From positions 7,402,501 to 7,466,500 of the forward strand of contig NC_066288.1 of NCBI RefSeq assembly GCF_905404315.1: DNA of 64,000 nt. The letters are read 5' to 3'. Under the pieces are notes generated by a model that ran no database searches, was not told the DNA's origin, and worked only from the letters and a program-made list of their open reading frames with translations. A program made the position numbers and the translations under genes. Numbering within the stretch: position 1 is the first letter of the stretch; each line of letters opens with the position of its first letter. Shown piece after piece: positions 44,505-55,468 of this stretch. Origin of the DNA: Leptidea sinapis (Eukaryota; Arthropoda; Insecta; Lepidoptera; Pieridae).

Positions 44505-45038
44505 TGTCGATTAAAGAAAGTCTTCTATCACTGATTACGTCTAGAATTACGGTCAGTAAACAAAGGAATAACATAATAGGAAATTTATCTCTTATCATAA
44601 AGAACATATTAGTATGATAAAACGCCACTTAAGTAGATTAACACCTGGCATTATATATTTAAGACATAATACATTTGACGAGTAAGAAAAACTTTAATCT
44701 TTGAAATTAGAAAATTTCAGATAAAATTTAAATTTCATAATTTGAAAATTTAATATTAGTTCCGATAAACGTATGTCTATCGGCATTCCATGCTAAATTA
44801 GTTATATAGGTATGGCGTAATAAATGGTTATTAGGATACCTGCGGGCAGAGGCCATTGTATCGATAAAATATATCCGTTCTCTAAAAATATCTCGATTTC
44901 CGCGTAGAGATAATATGCTCGAAGTTATTAGTTTTGATACCGAGACGCCAAATAAATATTAGGAAGGAATTCATTCTATCTGATTTTTGATTGATTTTCT
45001 GAATAGAAGCTATCGAATGCAAACTATAATTGCTATAT

Positions 45039-45299
45039 GCCGCCGAATTCCACATTCGCACGATACGCCACAATTCGGATATCATCCCTACCATCTGGTT
45101 GTGTGGCGGTCCTCCACAGTGCGGTTTTTAAGGAGCTCTCTTCCAAGTACTACAAAGCTGTGGAATGAGCTTCCTTATGCGGTGTTTCCGGGACGATATG
45201 ACTTCAAAAAAAGCCCCTTCCTTAAAGGCCGACAACGCTCCTGATTATTCTTGTGTTGCAATAGAACGTGGCTGGCGGTGATCACTTAACACCTGGTGA
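45039..45299 (+). mobile_element. LINE-B 3' fragment, unit 2
   Basis: Counterpart of 39092-39363, with small deletions (GRYDMGN region shortened to GRYDF). Confidence 0.65.
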
Positions 45300-45344
45300 C
45301 TCGATGAAATCTGTTCTCTTTTCTCTCTCTATGTCCTAGAATCG

Positions 45345-45980
45345 TAATGACAAACAGAAAAACAATAAAATCACTTTGCTCGGAAAACCTTTGGAAAACG
45401 TAAAAAGCTACATTTATCTCGGAGAATTATTGTGATTTAGAGATAACAGCGAGGAGGAAGAAGTCGAACGCAGTGTGAATATAAGCTGCAAAAAATTCTG
45501 GAGCTTAAAAGAAATTTTAAAAGAGTCATCTCTCTGGTCTCTCTGCATTCTATCGACTCTATAATACGTCTATCAAATGTGGACATACAATACAACAATA
45601 AAAACAAAACTAGCGACCTGCCAGAAAGCGATGGAAAGGAATATGTTGAAAATCAGAAAAATTTACACTTATGTGACAGCATTATGAAAAGGACAAAAGT
45701 GATAGATGCTCTTGAGTACGCTGTATCACAAAAGTGGCTCTGGGCAGGTCATGTGGCGAGATTCATAGACAAAAGATGGACAGTAGAAACGACAATTTGG
45801 GAAGGACCATCGAGCAAAAAAAGGAGGCCTCCCAAGAAACAGATGGGTAGATGAATTAGTAAAAATGGCAGGAAAAGAATGGAGAGGAAAAGGAGAGGAA
45901 AAGCACAGAAAAGGGATACATGGAGTAAGCTGGAGGAGGCCTATACCCAGAGTGGGGTTCAAATGACATAACTTTTATAT
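45345..45980 (+). pseudogene. LINE-C (RTE-like) reverse transcriptase C-terminal region
   Basis: Plus-strand frames read KPLENVKSYIYLGELL, later RSVNISCKKFWSLKEIL, then KTKLATCQKAMERNMLKIRK, KVIDALEYAVSQKWLWAGHV, RWVDELVKMAGKEW and PIPRVGF near 45960. This is the order of the thumb/C-terminal domain of RTE-like endonuclease/reverse transcriptases. In-frame stops (TGA near 45433 and TAA near 45562) and frameshifts inactivate it. The catalytic centre is not present. Confidence 0.7.
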
Positions 45981-46339
45981 TATACGCGTAGTCTTAAGAT
46001 ATTAATATTATGCATTCGAAGATTGTTGGAATTAATGAAGGCTTATTATTATATTACTCATATCAGAGATTGTAATGACAATATCTCGCGCTGCAATTAG
46101 TTTAATACTTGTATATGAGTCAAGTAAGTATAGGTACAATACAAGTTCTCACGTAGGTCTAGTTTGTTTGCTGGCCACTCGATTGTAAATAAATAAGTCT
46201 ACCTGCATTCAAAACATACAGATGATAAATAATAAAAATAGTTAAAAAAAACTAAAAAACACCCTTTGGTTGAAAAGATAATGGATGAAATTTAAAATGA
46301 ACATTAATTCCTGCCTTATAGATGAAAAAATATTTAACA

Positions 46340-46510
46340 AATTAAAAATGGAATAATTTTATCAAATTAATACATTGTCATCGGTCCTCGATAAACCTAC
46401 GAAGTTTGAACGAAATCTGGGTCTAAATCGCGCCCAAATGAGTCGTTTACAAACAAACATACATACAGGTGAAGCTAATAAACAGCATGTAAAATACACT
46501 GACTTCAACC
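46340..46510 (+). repeat. common lepidopteran repeat fragment (unclassified)
   Basis: 'catcggtcctcgataaacct', 'gaagtttgaacgaaatctgg' and 'tacatacaggtgaagctaat' form a block I associate with a widespread lepidopteran transposon family (RTE or Helitron-type). Ends cannot be defined. Confidence 0.35.
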
Positions 46511-46614
46511 ACACGTATAATGTCATTCTTACGTTAGGATGAAGGATGAAGGTGCCATATTGAGTTGTGTGTTGCGATGTGCGTACACCCGAAAGGGATA
46601 AACAATCCTATAAC

Positions 46615-46971
46615 CATGGACTAGTAAAAAAAGAAGGACTCCGCGCCATGTGAAACACCTTTATGCTAGTGTGTGTGCGGTTACGGGGTATACCAGTTAC
46701 TCAATTTATTCTCCCTTAATCATATATCCACAAATACTTTAATATTATTGTTATTCCACTTTTCACAACCCACGACGGCATTTTTAAAATATTTTATTGC
46801 GACGCAAACTGATCTGTCACAGACGAAGGCAAATCTCATAGTGGCAGCCGATCGGCTTGTATTAGTGTAAGTGTGTGCGTGGGGCTATGTATTTACACGT
46901 TTACCGGCTTGTTTTGGTGCCTCTCTGTTATGTAAGGTGACACGGAGTCCTTATTTTTTTACTCGTCCGTG
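46615..46971 (+). mobile_element. MITE-F with 8-bp target duplication
   Basis: Ends CATGGACTAGTAAAAAAAGA (first CACGG mutated to CATGG) and TTTTTTTACTCGTCCGTG. CCTATAAC lies on both sides (46607-46614 and 46972-46979), an exact 8-bp duplication. The interior lacks the 'tgatattagcaag' piece near the left end. Confidence 0.75.
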
Positions 46972-46979
46972 CCTATAAC

Positions 46980-47790
46980 CCGGAAAACTTAAAAAGCAGT
47001 CGAACTGTGGACAAGATTGGCAATTGTTCCGAGAGTGATAATTGGGATGCAGATGATAAAATCGCTTTGTGTTTAATCGGGATCAAGCCTTTCATTTGAT
47101 TAAGTTTAAGTCAAACTGAGTCTTATTAAACTCAGTTATAAGTGTCATCGGTGAAATCGGGAACAAGAATTATGGCAGTCCCACAAACTTAACTTTTCCA
47201 GTCCACGACTCCGACGCTTATAAAGTAATATGATGTCAATTTTTGTTTTCAGTAATGGTTGCCAGTTGGCGATTCATTTTTATTTATGTACATTATAATC
47301 TTTGCGAAATGAACCTGTCACTGTTTAAGCGAGATATATAATTAACTACCGATAAAGTGACGTTAATTCACAAAAAAGGGTAATTTTATATTGTAATCCT
47401 TGGATGATATTATTATTACCTTATTGTTAATAGCTCGTATAAATATAGCAATATAATATAAACTTTACTATGATTAAACTGTAAAAATTATAGAAACAGT
47501 TTAGCATAACATATTATAATTTATGTGGTTAACTTATGAAATTAATGGTTAAAAATCGTTACATACATTATATTTATTAGTATTTCAATTCTATACATTT
47601 TAACACAAATTTAAGTATATTGAGAAGTACCTACGTCATGTGGTGGTTGGATTATCCTCTTACCGGGATCTGCTGCATGTTTTGCTTTTATTTCTTTCAT
47701 TGTCTTTATTTTTTTTAGTATATAATATTTATATATTTTTTATATAGAATAGGTAATAAAATGCTCGCATAATGCCTATATTTAATGTGT
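46980..47790. other. unannotated stretch
   Basis: No recognised gene or element. Contains 'aactgagtcttattaaactcagtt', a small hairpin at about 47115-47138, and AT-rich sequence beyond 47400. Confidence 0.25.
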
Positions 47791-47794
47791 CATT

Positions 47795-48125
47795 TCAGCC
47801 GGAAGAAGTCCACTGCTGGACAAAGGACGGGGACGTCCTGCGCTGCCCTCATCTAAACTATTCCAACGATCTTGACTACTATTCCAAAGATCGTCAGTCC
47901 ATCTTGTGGTGCCTACCAACACTACGACTGCCGGCACGTGGTCGCCATTCGAGGAGCTTACTGTCCCAACGGCCATCTGTCCGTCGAGCTATGTGCCCTG
48001 CCCACTGACACTTCAGTTTCGCATGTCAGGGCTATATCAGTGACTTTGGTTCTCCTAGGGATCTCCTCATTTCTGATTCGATCTCGTAGGGAAACTCCGA
48101 GCATAGAGGGCTATGCCCATTCCCC
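47795..48125 (-). pseudogene. LINE-C (RTE-like) C-terminal region
   Basis: Minus strand from about 48110 reads a SLRDRI..E region, then TKVTDIA-like, ARGTDGRWDSKLL-type, GRSSVGRHHKMD-type blocks, to W.TSSG near 47800. The order is that of the canonical RTE-like C-terminus, but the frame shifts several times. A plus-strand 111-codon frame across it (47872-48207) is a shadow. Confidence 0.55.
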
Positions 48126-48414
48126 GCTGAGATTCGTGCATCTACTTTATTGTGCTATATGTATGGTTTTACTTATTTATTTACTTTTTTTTGACTTACT
48201 CGTGTAACGCATTTAGTAATTGACGTTTGAGTATAACAATTGTAATAGTTCTGAAGTGTTAAATGTTTTGTGTAATATAAATTGTGTTCAAAGTTAAAAG
48301 CGTTATAAATATCAAATATTTCATGAAAAGTAATAAATAATAAACTGTATAAATATAAATAAGTATCCAATACAGAGCTTGAATTCATTGATTTTGTAAG
48401 GATACTCCGGGAAC

Positions 48415-48625
48415 ATTACTGTGTTTCGGTCTGAAGGGCGCCGTAGCTAGTGAAAAATCTGGGCAAATGTGACTTAACATGACGTGACGAACGCAATTGA
48501 TGTGTCGCTTGAAAATTTTTGGGTTTTTATAATAACCCTGAGCGGCATTACATCTTAATCGGCAGGGCGCATCATTCAGCTGAACGTCCTGCTCGTCTCG
48601 TCCCTTATTTGTATAAAAAAAAGGC
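48415..48625 (+). mobile_element. REP-S, 5' truncated
   Basis: 'tgtttcggtctgaagggcgc', core, 'gaacgcaattgatgtgtcgc' and 'cgtcccttatttgtataaaa'. Several internal deletions compared with 3062-3360. Confidence 0.6.
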
Positions 48626-48737
48626 GCTCGATGGCCTCACTCTCGCGCCGGGAGACGAGTCTGAAGAACTTAAGTATGCGTTGAACTTAAGTGTAGCAAT
48701 TGATGATAGCAAATTAAGTAAGCATATATGAAAGAGT

Positions 48738-48850
48738 TTGTGGTTGGCTCAGTTATAAGAGTGCTCGGACGGAACCCCAGAAGTCGCAGGTTCGAGTCAC
48801 ACATCGTTTATAAATTTTGGTTACATTTAATTAAGAAGTGAGAAATATCA
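48738..48850 (+). mobile_element. tRNA-SINE type 2, 5' part
   Basis: A tRNA-like head GTTGGCTCAGTTATAAGAGT (A-box-like) and GCAGGTTCGAGTCACACATC (B-box-like) runs straight into 'gtttataaattttggttaca'. The same head and junction occur inverted at 63888-63985, so this is a SINE and not a tRNA gene. Confidence 0.55.
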
Positions 48851-49329
48851 CTTTTATGAAAGTAACCGCAGTTGATATCTAAAACAAAAGTCATGCAGTT
48901 CTCAATACACTTAACGAAGAAGAAAAAAAACTCACTGAACACCAAAGCCATAAAGATAACCATCAGCGCATTAAACAACTTTTCATTCACATGCTCATGA
49001 ATGTTTGTTTGATTCAGTTTTAAAACAATAAACCACAGAAAATAATGTATTAAATGCAAATTATAAATAATCTGCAGAAATGATTTTATTACCCTTGGAT
49101 TATTGCGGCCAAACCAACAAACTTAGCAGATTTGAAATCAGTCTTATATGCATTCTGTTTTTGTTTGTGTTACAGCTGTTGTTTTTATATTATTTATTAA
49201 AATGTACCTTAAGCTCTTTTTTTATTTGGAAGGGTCCTTTTTAAGTTTTCGAAGTCCGTTCGAAATATTAATGCCACATTTCCTATATGTAGGTAGTTGT
49301 ATAAAAGGTTTCCACTTGATGGAAGTGAA

Positions 49330-49696
49330 TCGATTCCTACTAGGCTCTGTAAAATAAACAATTCTTTTGCATGCGATAAAAAAGGGTATCTGAATTATCA
49401 ATAAATAAATTTAAATCTTTTATTAAGCGCAGACTTATGTCGAAGGCTTATTACAGTATTGAAGATTATGTAAACGATATTACAATATGGAATTAAATGG
49501 TATTATAGTTGTTTTTTTATGGATTATATGGTTCAGCCTTGTGTTGTTTCACTGGTTTGCATTGTTTTGAAAATATGTTTAAACTTTTATGTAATTAATA
49601 TGTATGTATCTGAATTGTATTTTTTGTATTTGACGTTGACGAGCAGTCTTTTGATTTTATGTCAATAAAATATTTTGACTTTGACTTTGACTTTGA
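49330..49696 (+). mobile_element. LINE-A 3' end, short truncated copy
   Basis: Plus-strand coding end KAYYSIEDYVNDITIWN and stop near 49495, a UTR and the tail 'ttttgactttgactttgact' at 49670-49695. It matches the ends of 10987-13423 in layout and tail. Confidence 0.6.
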
Positions 49697-49844
49697 TGAA
49701 AATTAAGAAAATGGCAAATATCAGTTCTTTTCTAGGGCCGTTGATTAAAATATTTTTTAATTTATATCACATATTTCTACCTTCATTCACCATTGTCATA
49801 TCTATATCTAAACTAGCTGCACGGACAGACTTCGTTCCGTAATT

Positions 49845-50110
49845 TTTTTTATATAAAGGGAAGAGACGAGCAGGACGTTCAGCTGATGGTAATTGATACG
49901 CCCCACCCATTACAATACAGTGCCACTCAGGACTACTGAAAACCCAAAAATTCTGAGCAGCACTACAATTGCGCATGTCACCTTGAGACATAAGATGCTA
50001 AGTTTCATTTGCCCAGTAATTTCACTAGCTACGGTGCCCTTCAGATCCGAACACTAATGCTTGTGTTACCCATAATCTAGCCTGCATCCGGTGCAAAGGG
50101 GACTCCCAAT
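49845..50110 (-). mobile_element. REP-S
   Basis: Reversed from the A-run and 'gaagagacgagcaggacgtt' through 'cactagctacggtgcccttc' to 'atccggtgcaaaggggactc'. About 40 bases around 'gcttcacggcagaaatagg' are missing. Confidence 0.6.
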
Positions 50111-50770
50111 TGTTAATTGTAAAAGTTAAAAAAATTAACTAAATCTATTTCGTAGACTGCTAAAACTTATAAACTTGATGATAATAATCATTCTAATGTT
50201 TTATGGTATAAATATTTTTTGTTTCATCATACATCAATTAGACAAGTTGAGACATGTTATTAATTTAAACGAATTTTGCGCACTTCAATATTAATTTATC
50301 CAAAAATATACAACAATTATGTGTACAAGTATTCACAATTAAAATGCAGAGATTAAAATTATTATAATTTAACGAAAACAAAGCACTGCGACCTTTTTTG
50401 TGTGGAAGTTATTGTTAACCATATTTAAAAGACTGCTTCTAAAATTTTATTTACACATGACTTAATAATTAATTATTTTTATTATATTTTATTAGAACCA
50501 CCAACAGACTTACACACAAAACTTTTACATTATTTAAGTCTTAGGTACTTAGTTAACATAATATAATTCCATTTACAGACGGCTACAGGCAGCATGCAAA
50601 GACAGATAAGTCGTGCGACAGAACCTAGAATTAACGGATATAAAAATGAACAGCTTATGCAGTTAAGAAAAATAAAGATAACATTAAAAAAATATTAATG
50701 GTGAGAAAAAACACAACATTTACAACTCTAAGAAGTTAGTGCTTGTGATCTACATCTCCCACTTGAGAGT
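50111..50770. other. unannotated AT-rich stretch
   Basis: No recognised gene, repeat or structure. Confidence 0.3.
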
Positions 50771-50772
50771 CA

Positions 50773-50902
50773 AGCCACCTTCCTTAAAGGCCGGCAACGC
50801 TCTTGTGATTCCTCTGGTGTTGCAAGAGAATGTATCCGGCGGTGATCACTTAACACCAGGTGACCCGTACGCTCGTTTGTCCTCCTATTCCATAAAAAAA
50901 AA
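50773..50902 (+). mobile_element. LINE-B 3' tail only
   Basis: 'ccttccttaaaggccggcaa', 'ctcttgtgattcctctggtg', 'cacttaacaccaggtgaccc' and the terminal 'cctcctattccataaaaaaa'. This is the cleanest copy of the LINE-B 3' end in the window. Confidence 0.65.
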
Positions 50903-51059
50903 GTGGTTTGACAATTTTTTTTTAAATTTTCCAAATTTTTACAGATCAATGGAAATATCCCTGGCTTTGAATTCCCTGTTATAGTCTGCTTAGCCTAGGT
51001 ATGAGATAATGCTGACCGAGTTTTTTTTTAATAAAAAAAATAATAAAGTAAAACTTAAA

Positions 51060-51420
51060 TAATCTATTGAAATTAATATCTAAGGGTATCGGTCCTGCGC
51101 TGCCCTTATCCAACCTATTCCAGCGATCTTGACCAGATCGTTGGTCCATGTTGTGGGGGGCCTACCAACACTACGTCTTCCGCTACGTGGTTGCCATTTG
51201 AGACTTTAGTGCCCCACGGCCATCTGTCCGTCGAGCCATGTGCCCTGTCCACTGCCACTTCAGTTTCGCAACCATCTGGGCTATGTCGCTAACTTTGGTC
51301 CTCCTACGATCTGACCGCAGGTACCTCAACGAAATGCTCTTATTAAATACATCAGTTCCTAAAGGGGCTATGACATGGTGTGAAGAACTGATACGAAACT
51401 CCCGGCCCATCTTTTAAATC
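51060..51420 (-). pseudogene. LINE-C (RTE-like) C-terminal region
   Basis: An open minus frame from about 51410 encodes ISSSHHVIAPLGTDVFNKSI, SLRYLRSDRRRTKVSDIAQM and AKLKWQWTGHMARRTDGRG. It is then frameshifted; GRRSVGRPP and WSRSLE-type sequence follow to about 51090. RTE-like by motif order. Confidence 0.65.
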
Positions 51421-51446
51421 AAATAACAACCAAGCTTACTTTATAT

Positions 51447-51818
51447 CACGGACAAGTAAAAAAAGAAGGACTCCGCGCCGTGATATTAGCAAGTGAAGCA
51501 CCTTTATGCTAGTGTGTGTGCGGTTACGCGGTACACCAGTTACACAATTTATTCTCCCTTAAATAATCATATATCCACAAATACTTTTATATTATTGTTT
51601 TTACACTTTTTCACAACCCACGACGGCATTTTTAAAATATTTTATTGCGACGCAAACTGATCTGTCACAGACGATGGCAAATCTCATAACGGCAGCCGAT
51701 CGGCTTGTATTAGTGTAAGTGTATGCGTGGGGCTATGTATTTACACGTTTACCGGCTTGTTTTGGTGCCTCACTGTTATGTAAGGTGACACGGAGTCCTT
51801 ATTTTTTACTCGTCCGTG
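51447..51818 (+). mobile_element. MITE-F with 8-bp target duplication
   Basis: CACGGACAAGTAAAAAAAGA to TATTTTTTACTCGTCCGTG-type end. CTTTATAT is repeated at 51439-51446 and 51819-51826. The cleanest complete copy, about 372 bp. Confidence 0.8.
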
Positions 51819-51980
51819 CTTTATATAATATTATACAATTTTAGGTGCGCAGAATCAGACAGGAACCGTCCATCATTATCCTCTATTTAATCTACTATAG
51901 TAAGCCTTCCTTGGCAAAGAAACTTTAATATATTTCTTGAATTTGTGCTCTGCGAAGACCTATGAAGTAGCCCTTAACCA

Positions 51981-52138
51981 TACGTTTAGATAGACTATGT
52001 CTATGACAGCTATGAAAATGTCGAAATCCTCTTTGATGCACACTAGCAATAATGTCATACAAATCGCACACACTAAACTAATATTCCTGGCTTGTTTTTA
52101 TCGGTTTTCTAACAGCAAGAGACTCTATCTAGACCTAT
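51981..52138. mobile_element. 158-bp Harbinger-related MITE
   Basis: It starts TACGTTTAGATAGACTATGT, followed by 'ctatgacagctatgaaaatg', and ends 'aagagactctatctagacct'. Both ends match those of 20515-21749 (TACGTCTAGATGACTATGAC and AGAGACTCTATCTAGACGTA), so it looks like an internally deleted relative. Confidence 0.5.
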
Positions 52139-53054
52139 AAATTATCTAAGCCCTTAACTCTAGCTAACATATTAAACAGCACGTACAGTTTATGCTTTCT
52201 TCTTCAATTGAATGATTTTTTCTTGAATTCAGATATATTTTTTCTAACATACATATTCATATATTATATGTATTGTGAGGGAAGGGTTAGAATTACAAAA
52301 ATAATAATAACAGTAATTTGAAAATGTTAATTAAACTAGTTTTCTGAACAATTAAGATCCATATGAAAAAGGCTGTAAGTAAATTAAGTTTTAGGCTATA
52401 TTTACCCACAAGACAGCTGTTTTAAATAAACCTTAAAATACACCTTTTAATCAATCAGTGATGAGAACAAAGGAACCATGTTTTGTAACAAACAATACAT
52501 TTGCTTTGTTTTGAACAAAAAAAAAACAATCGCCAAAAATTAAAATTATTTTAGAATATTACTAACAGTAAACTGACTTTCAACCTTAAACTTGAAGTAA
52601 ACGGAAGGAACTGCATTGTTACCATCGGAAAGGTCGACAACCTCCTTTCGAAACTGGTTTTTGAACTCGAACAGCACTGCCTTAAACCAGTAGGTATCCA
52701 AAAATTATATAATATACATTATATAATATATATATATATATATATAGGAAATTTGAAAGTGAAGTTTGGAGGCACATAGCACGTAGGGCACGTATATATA
52801 TTTAATGATATATGGCAAAAAGCTGCACCTAAGATGAAAATTTTTGAAGTAAAATTTCTTTGGGCATGACTTGATGGTAATTCAACGCTTTTCCAACAAT
52901 TTTTTGTTAACCCTTAAAATTGAATGGTTTTAAAAACCTTATTTACAAATATTTTTGAAAATCACCAAGTGTATATGTTTGTTTATTACTACTTTTGTAA
53001 TAAAGGATTAGGATATAGAACATTACGTATACGTTCGCAAAACATCATTTAATA
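52139..53054. other. unannotated stretch with AT microsatellite
   Basis: No gene seen. An imperfect (TA)n tract lies at 52705-52747. Confidence 0.35.
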
Positions 53055-53281
53055 CACTGGCCTGCAAAAGTAAGTATCACACTTTTCAAATTTTTTTTTT
53101 TCTTAACTATAGAAGGTAGAGATTTAAGATTAAAAACGTTTTGTTGCAAATTTTATAGGCTTTAATTCTTAGAAACTAAAATTATACATTAGTAACATTT
53201 TTAACTTAAAAAAGATAAAACAATGAAAATAGACATTTTAGTTAAGTGTAAAAAAATTCAACTAAAATGTATTACATGTTA

Positions 53282-54424
53282 TTTAATTTTTAATAACTGG
53301 TATTGCCTCCTCGAGCTCTGATCACAGCTTCGAGCCGGTTTGGCATACTGAACACTAGGTTTCGGAGCGATGTTGGGGAATATTCTCCCATTCTTCTACC
53401 AGGGCCTGCTTCAGTGCCCTGAGGGTAGTAGGTGGTGGTCTGCGATTTCTGACTAGCATCCCAAGCTCATCCCAGGCGTGTTCAATCGGGTTGATCAGGA
53501 CTTCTTGATGGCCAAGCCATCACGCTGATACCGACCTCCTGAATATACTCTTGTACGATATGAGCCGTGTGTGGCCGGGCATTATCATGAATCAGCATCG
53601 ATCCATCACCCATATCTGCTAAATACGGCCCTGCATACTCATTGAGAATCTCTTGAGCATATCTTTGCCCAGTGAGGGTGCTATTTTCTATGGCTACTAG
53701 CTCTGTGCGACCTTCTGAAGATATGCCAGCCCATACATGTACACTGCCTCCACCGTATTGGACTCTCTCTGAGATGCAGGCTTGAAGGTATCGCTCACCA
53801 GGTCGCCTGTAAACACTTCGCCTTCCATCAGAAGTGTAAAGGGAGAATCGAGACTCATCTGCAAAAAAAATTCTTGACCATTCTTCTTCATACGATATAT
53901 ACAATATGCGAAAACTATTAAATGGTGTAAAATGTTCTCACTATTATTTAGTAATTAAGTTATTGTAACACTGAAAGTTTTCCAAATAAAATAAAATAAA
54001 ATAAAAATAAAATACCACTGCATGTGTTCACGGGCGTATCGCAGTCTCGCTACTCGATGCTGTCTCTCGAGTTTTGGGCCACTCGCTGGTCTTCGGGGTT
54101 TCAAATTTGCTTCAGCAAGTCTTCTTCTCACTGTACTGTCACTAATGTAGTCCCTCCGGGTCTGAAGTAGCTGTTGCTGGACTTCAACTGCATTTTGGTG
54201 GCGATTTCTTAACACAGTGGAAATAATATAACGATCTTCTCGGGCACTGGTACACCTGGGTCTGCCATTACAAGGTCTCCTCAGATGGTGTCCAGTCTCT
54301 TCGTACCTTCGCTTTACCTTCTGGACCATTCGTACCGTCACACCCACCATTCTTGCAGTGCGACGCATACTGATGCCTAGTTCCAGAAAAGCCATGATCC
54401 TAGCACATTCTTCAACTGAAAGAG
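53282..54424 (-). pseudogene. Tc1 transposase, copy 2, interrupted
   Basis: The minus frame from the ATG at 54424 is open through the DNA-binding part and past the site of the 8-bp deletion in copy 1 (it reads ISTVLRNRHQNAVEVQQQLL). It is then broken by the about 120-bp insertion after EHMQWY. The catalytic part resumes at 53893 (FADESRFSL, where copy 1 has FTDESRF; HDNARPHTA). A 2-base deletion at about 53495 (PDQPD versus PDLNPIEHAW) and a 1-base deletion at about 53368 remove the C-terminal frame. The lesions differ from those of copy 1. Confidence 0.8.
53893..54013 (+). mobile_element. short insertion in Tc1 copy 2
   Basis: About 120 bp absent from copy 1. On the plus strand it ends in an A-rich AAATAAAATAAAATAAAATA tail flanked by ATA on both sides, which suggests a retroposed fragment. 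Confidence 0.5.
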
Positions 54425-54786
54425 GCATGATAAATAAATGTTATGTGCTTTTCAGCATAAATTTTTAAAACAAGACCCATCGATATTGAAAAAAATTTAA
54501 AACAGAAAGACAAATGTGAGTGGTAAAATTGTAATTCGGAAACGTCCACTTTGAAAAAAGAATGGTTTTGTTTTTGAAGTTTTTTTTCAGCCAATTCTTA
54601 AAAGAGGGTTACCGACTAAAAAGTTTTTATGTACAAAATTAAATTCTCTTTGGAGTCCTTTTTATTTCGAAACTATATCTTGTGAACTTAAAACGTTATC
54701 CCAATTTTATAAGTGTGATACTTACTTTTGAAGGCCAGTGTAGTATGCCAAATGATACACTTTATTGGGCAGTTATATAGTTTATA

Positions 54787-55453
54787 GGTTATCACGAGCT
54801 ATTATCCGCAACTCGACGACTACAGCGCACCTATTTTGCGTGGTGAGGTTGGCGGCTAATCCTGCCACCCCAGCTCCTCAAGGTACTGTTTCAAACCTCT
54901 GATGTCACCCATGACCTCGGGGAGAGTCCTCAGTGACCCCAGGTGTTTGGCCCGGTATGTGGCCACACTCCTACACTCCAGAATGACGTGTGCTTCTGTT
55001 TCATCTGCCTCCATGCAGGCTCTGCACAGTGGACTGTCGGTGACACCTATATTAAACAGATGCTTGTTAAAAGGTCGTGACCCGTTAGTACATGAGTTAT
55101 TTTCCGTAACCTAGGTCGTGGAAGTTTTAATAGTTTGCGAGAGAGCTTGGGGTCTATTTGAGGTAGAGCTTCTTTTGCTTGTCTACACCCACTCACTTCC
55201 ATCCAGTGCTTATAATAATTCCTTGGTGTGTTGACGTATTACCATCGCAGGCCAGCTAGGCGGGAGAGGGATAGTTGGTTCTGGTCCTTTTGCTATCATC
55301 GCTGAGCCCCTCCTGGCCAATTCATCAGCAGCATCGTTCCCTCGTAAGTTACTGTGACCCTTTATCCATTGAAGAGTTACTTGGTTGTTATTTTCGCATA
55401 ACTCCCTCAGACACTGGTGACAGTTGTATATTAGCTTAGTGGTGATAGTGTGG
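54787..55453 (-). pseudogene. LINE-D (RNase H-type) 3' end with 15-bp target duplication
   Basis: Minus-strand frames include GNDAADELARRGS-type sequence near 55330 (the last RNase H Asp region). Near 55080-54960 they read FNIGVTDSPLCRACMEADET, then EAHVILECRSVATYRAKHLG, which contains a C-X2-C-X11-H-X4-C zinc-knuckle-like motif found downstream of RNase H in I/R1/Loa-type LINEs. Stops interrupt it. TTATTGGGCAGTTAT is present exactly at both sides (54772-54786 and 55454-55468), a 15-bp target-site duplication that marks this as a discrete 5'-truncated insertion. Confidence 0.7.
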
Positions 55454-55468
55454 TTATTGGGCAGTTAT

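Larger units (their letters stand above)
39675..45325. repeat. segmental duplication, unit 2
   Basis: Starts GACCGGCCTTAGTC, as at 28258, and ends 'tcgatgaaatctgttctctt', as at 39389. Order of blocks is the same as unit 1 but without 31197-32701 and 34737-38724. At the latter site 'cacctggcattatatatt' runs straight into 'taagacataatacatttg'. Confidence 0.85.
53055..54740 (-). mobile_element. Tc1-type transposon, copy 2
   Basis: Terminal inverted repeats CACTGGCCTGCAAAAGTAAG (53055) and the inverse ending CTTACTTTTGAAGGCCAGTG (54740), with TA outside each. Very similar to 24156-25728 in inverted orientation. It is about 113 bp longer because of an insertion at 53893-54013. Confidence 0.85.

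Noticed and set aside
47872..48207. 111-codon plus frame ending in a hydrophobic stretch
   Set aside because: The GC-rich part is the antisense of an RTE-like C-terminus. The hydrophobic end is chance AT-rich sequence.
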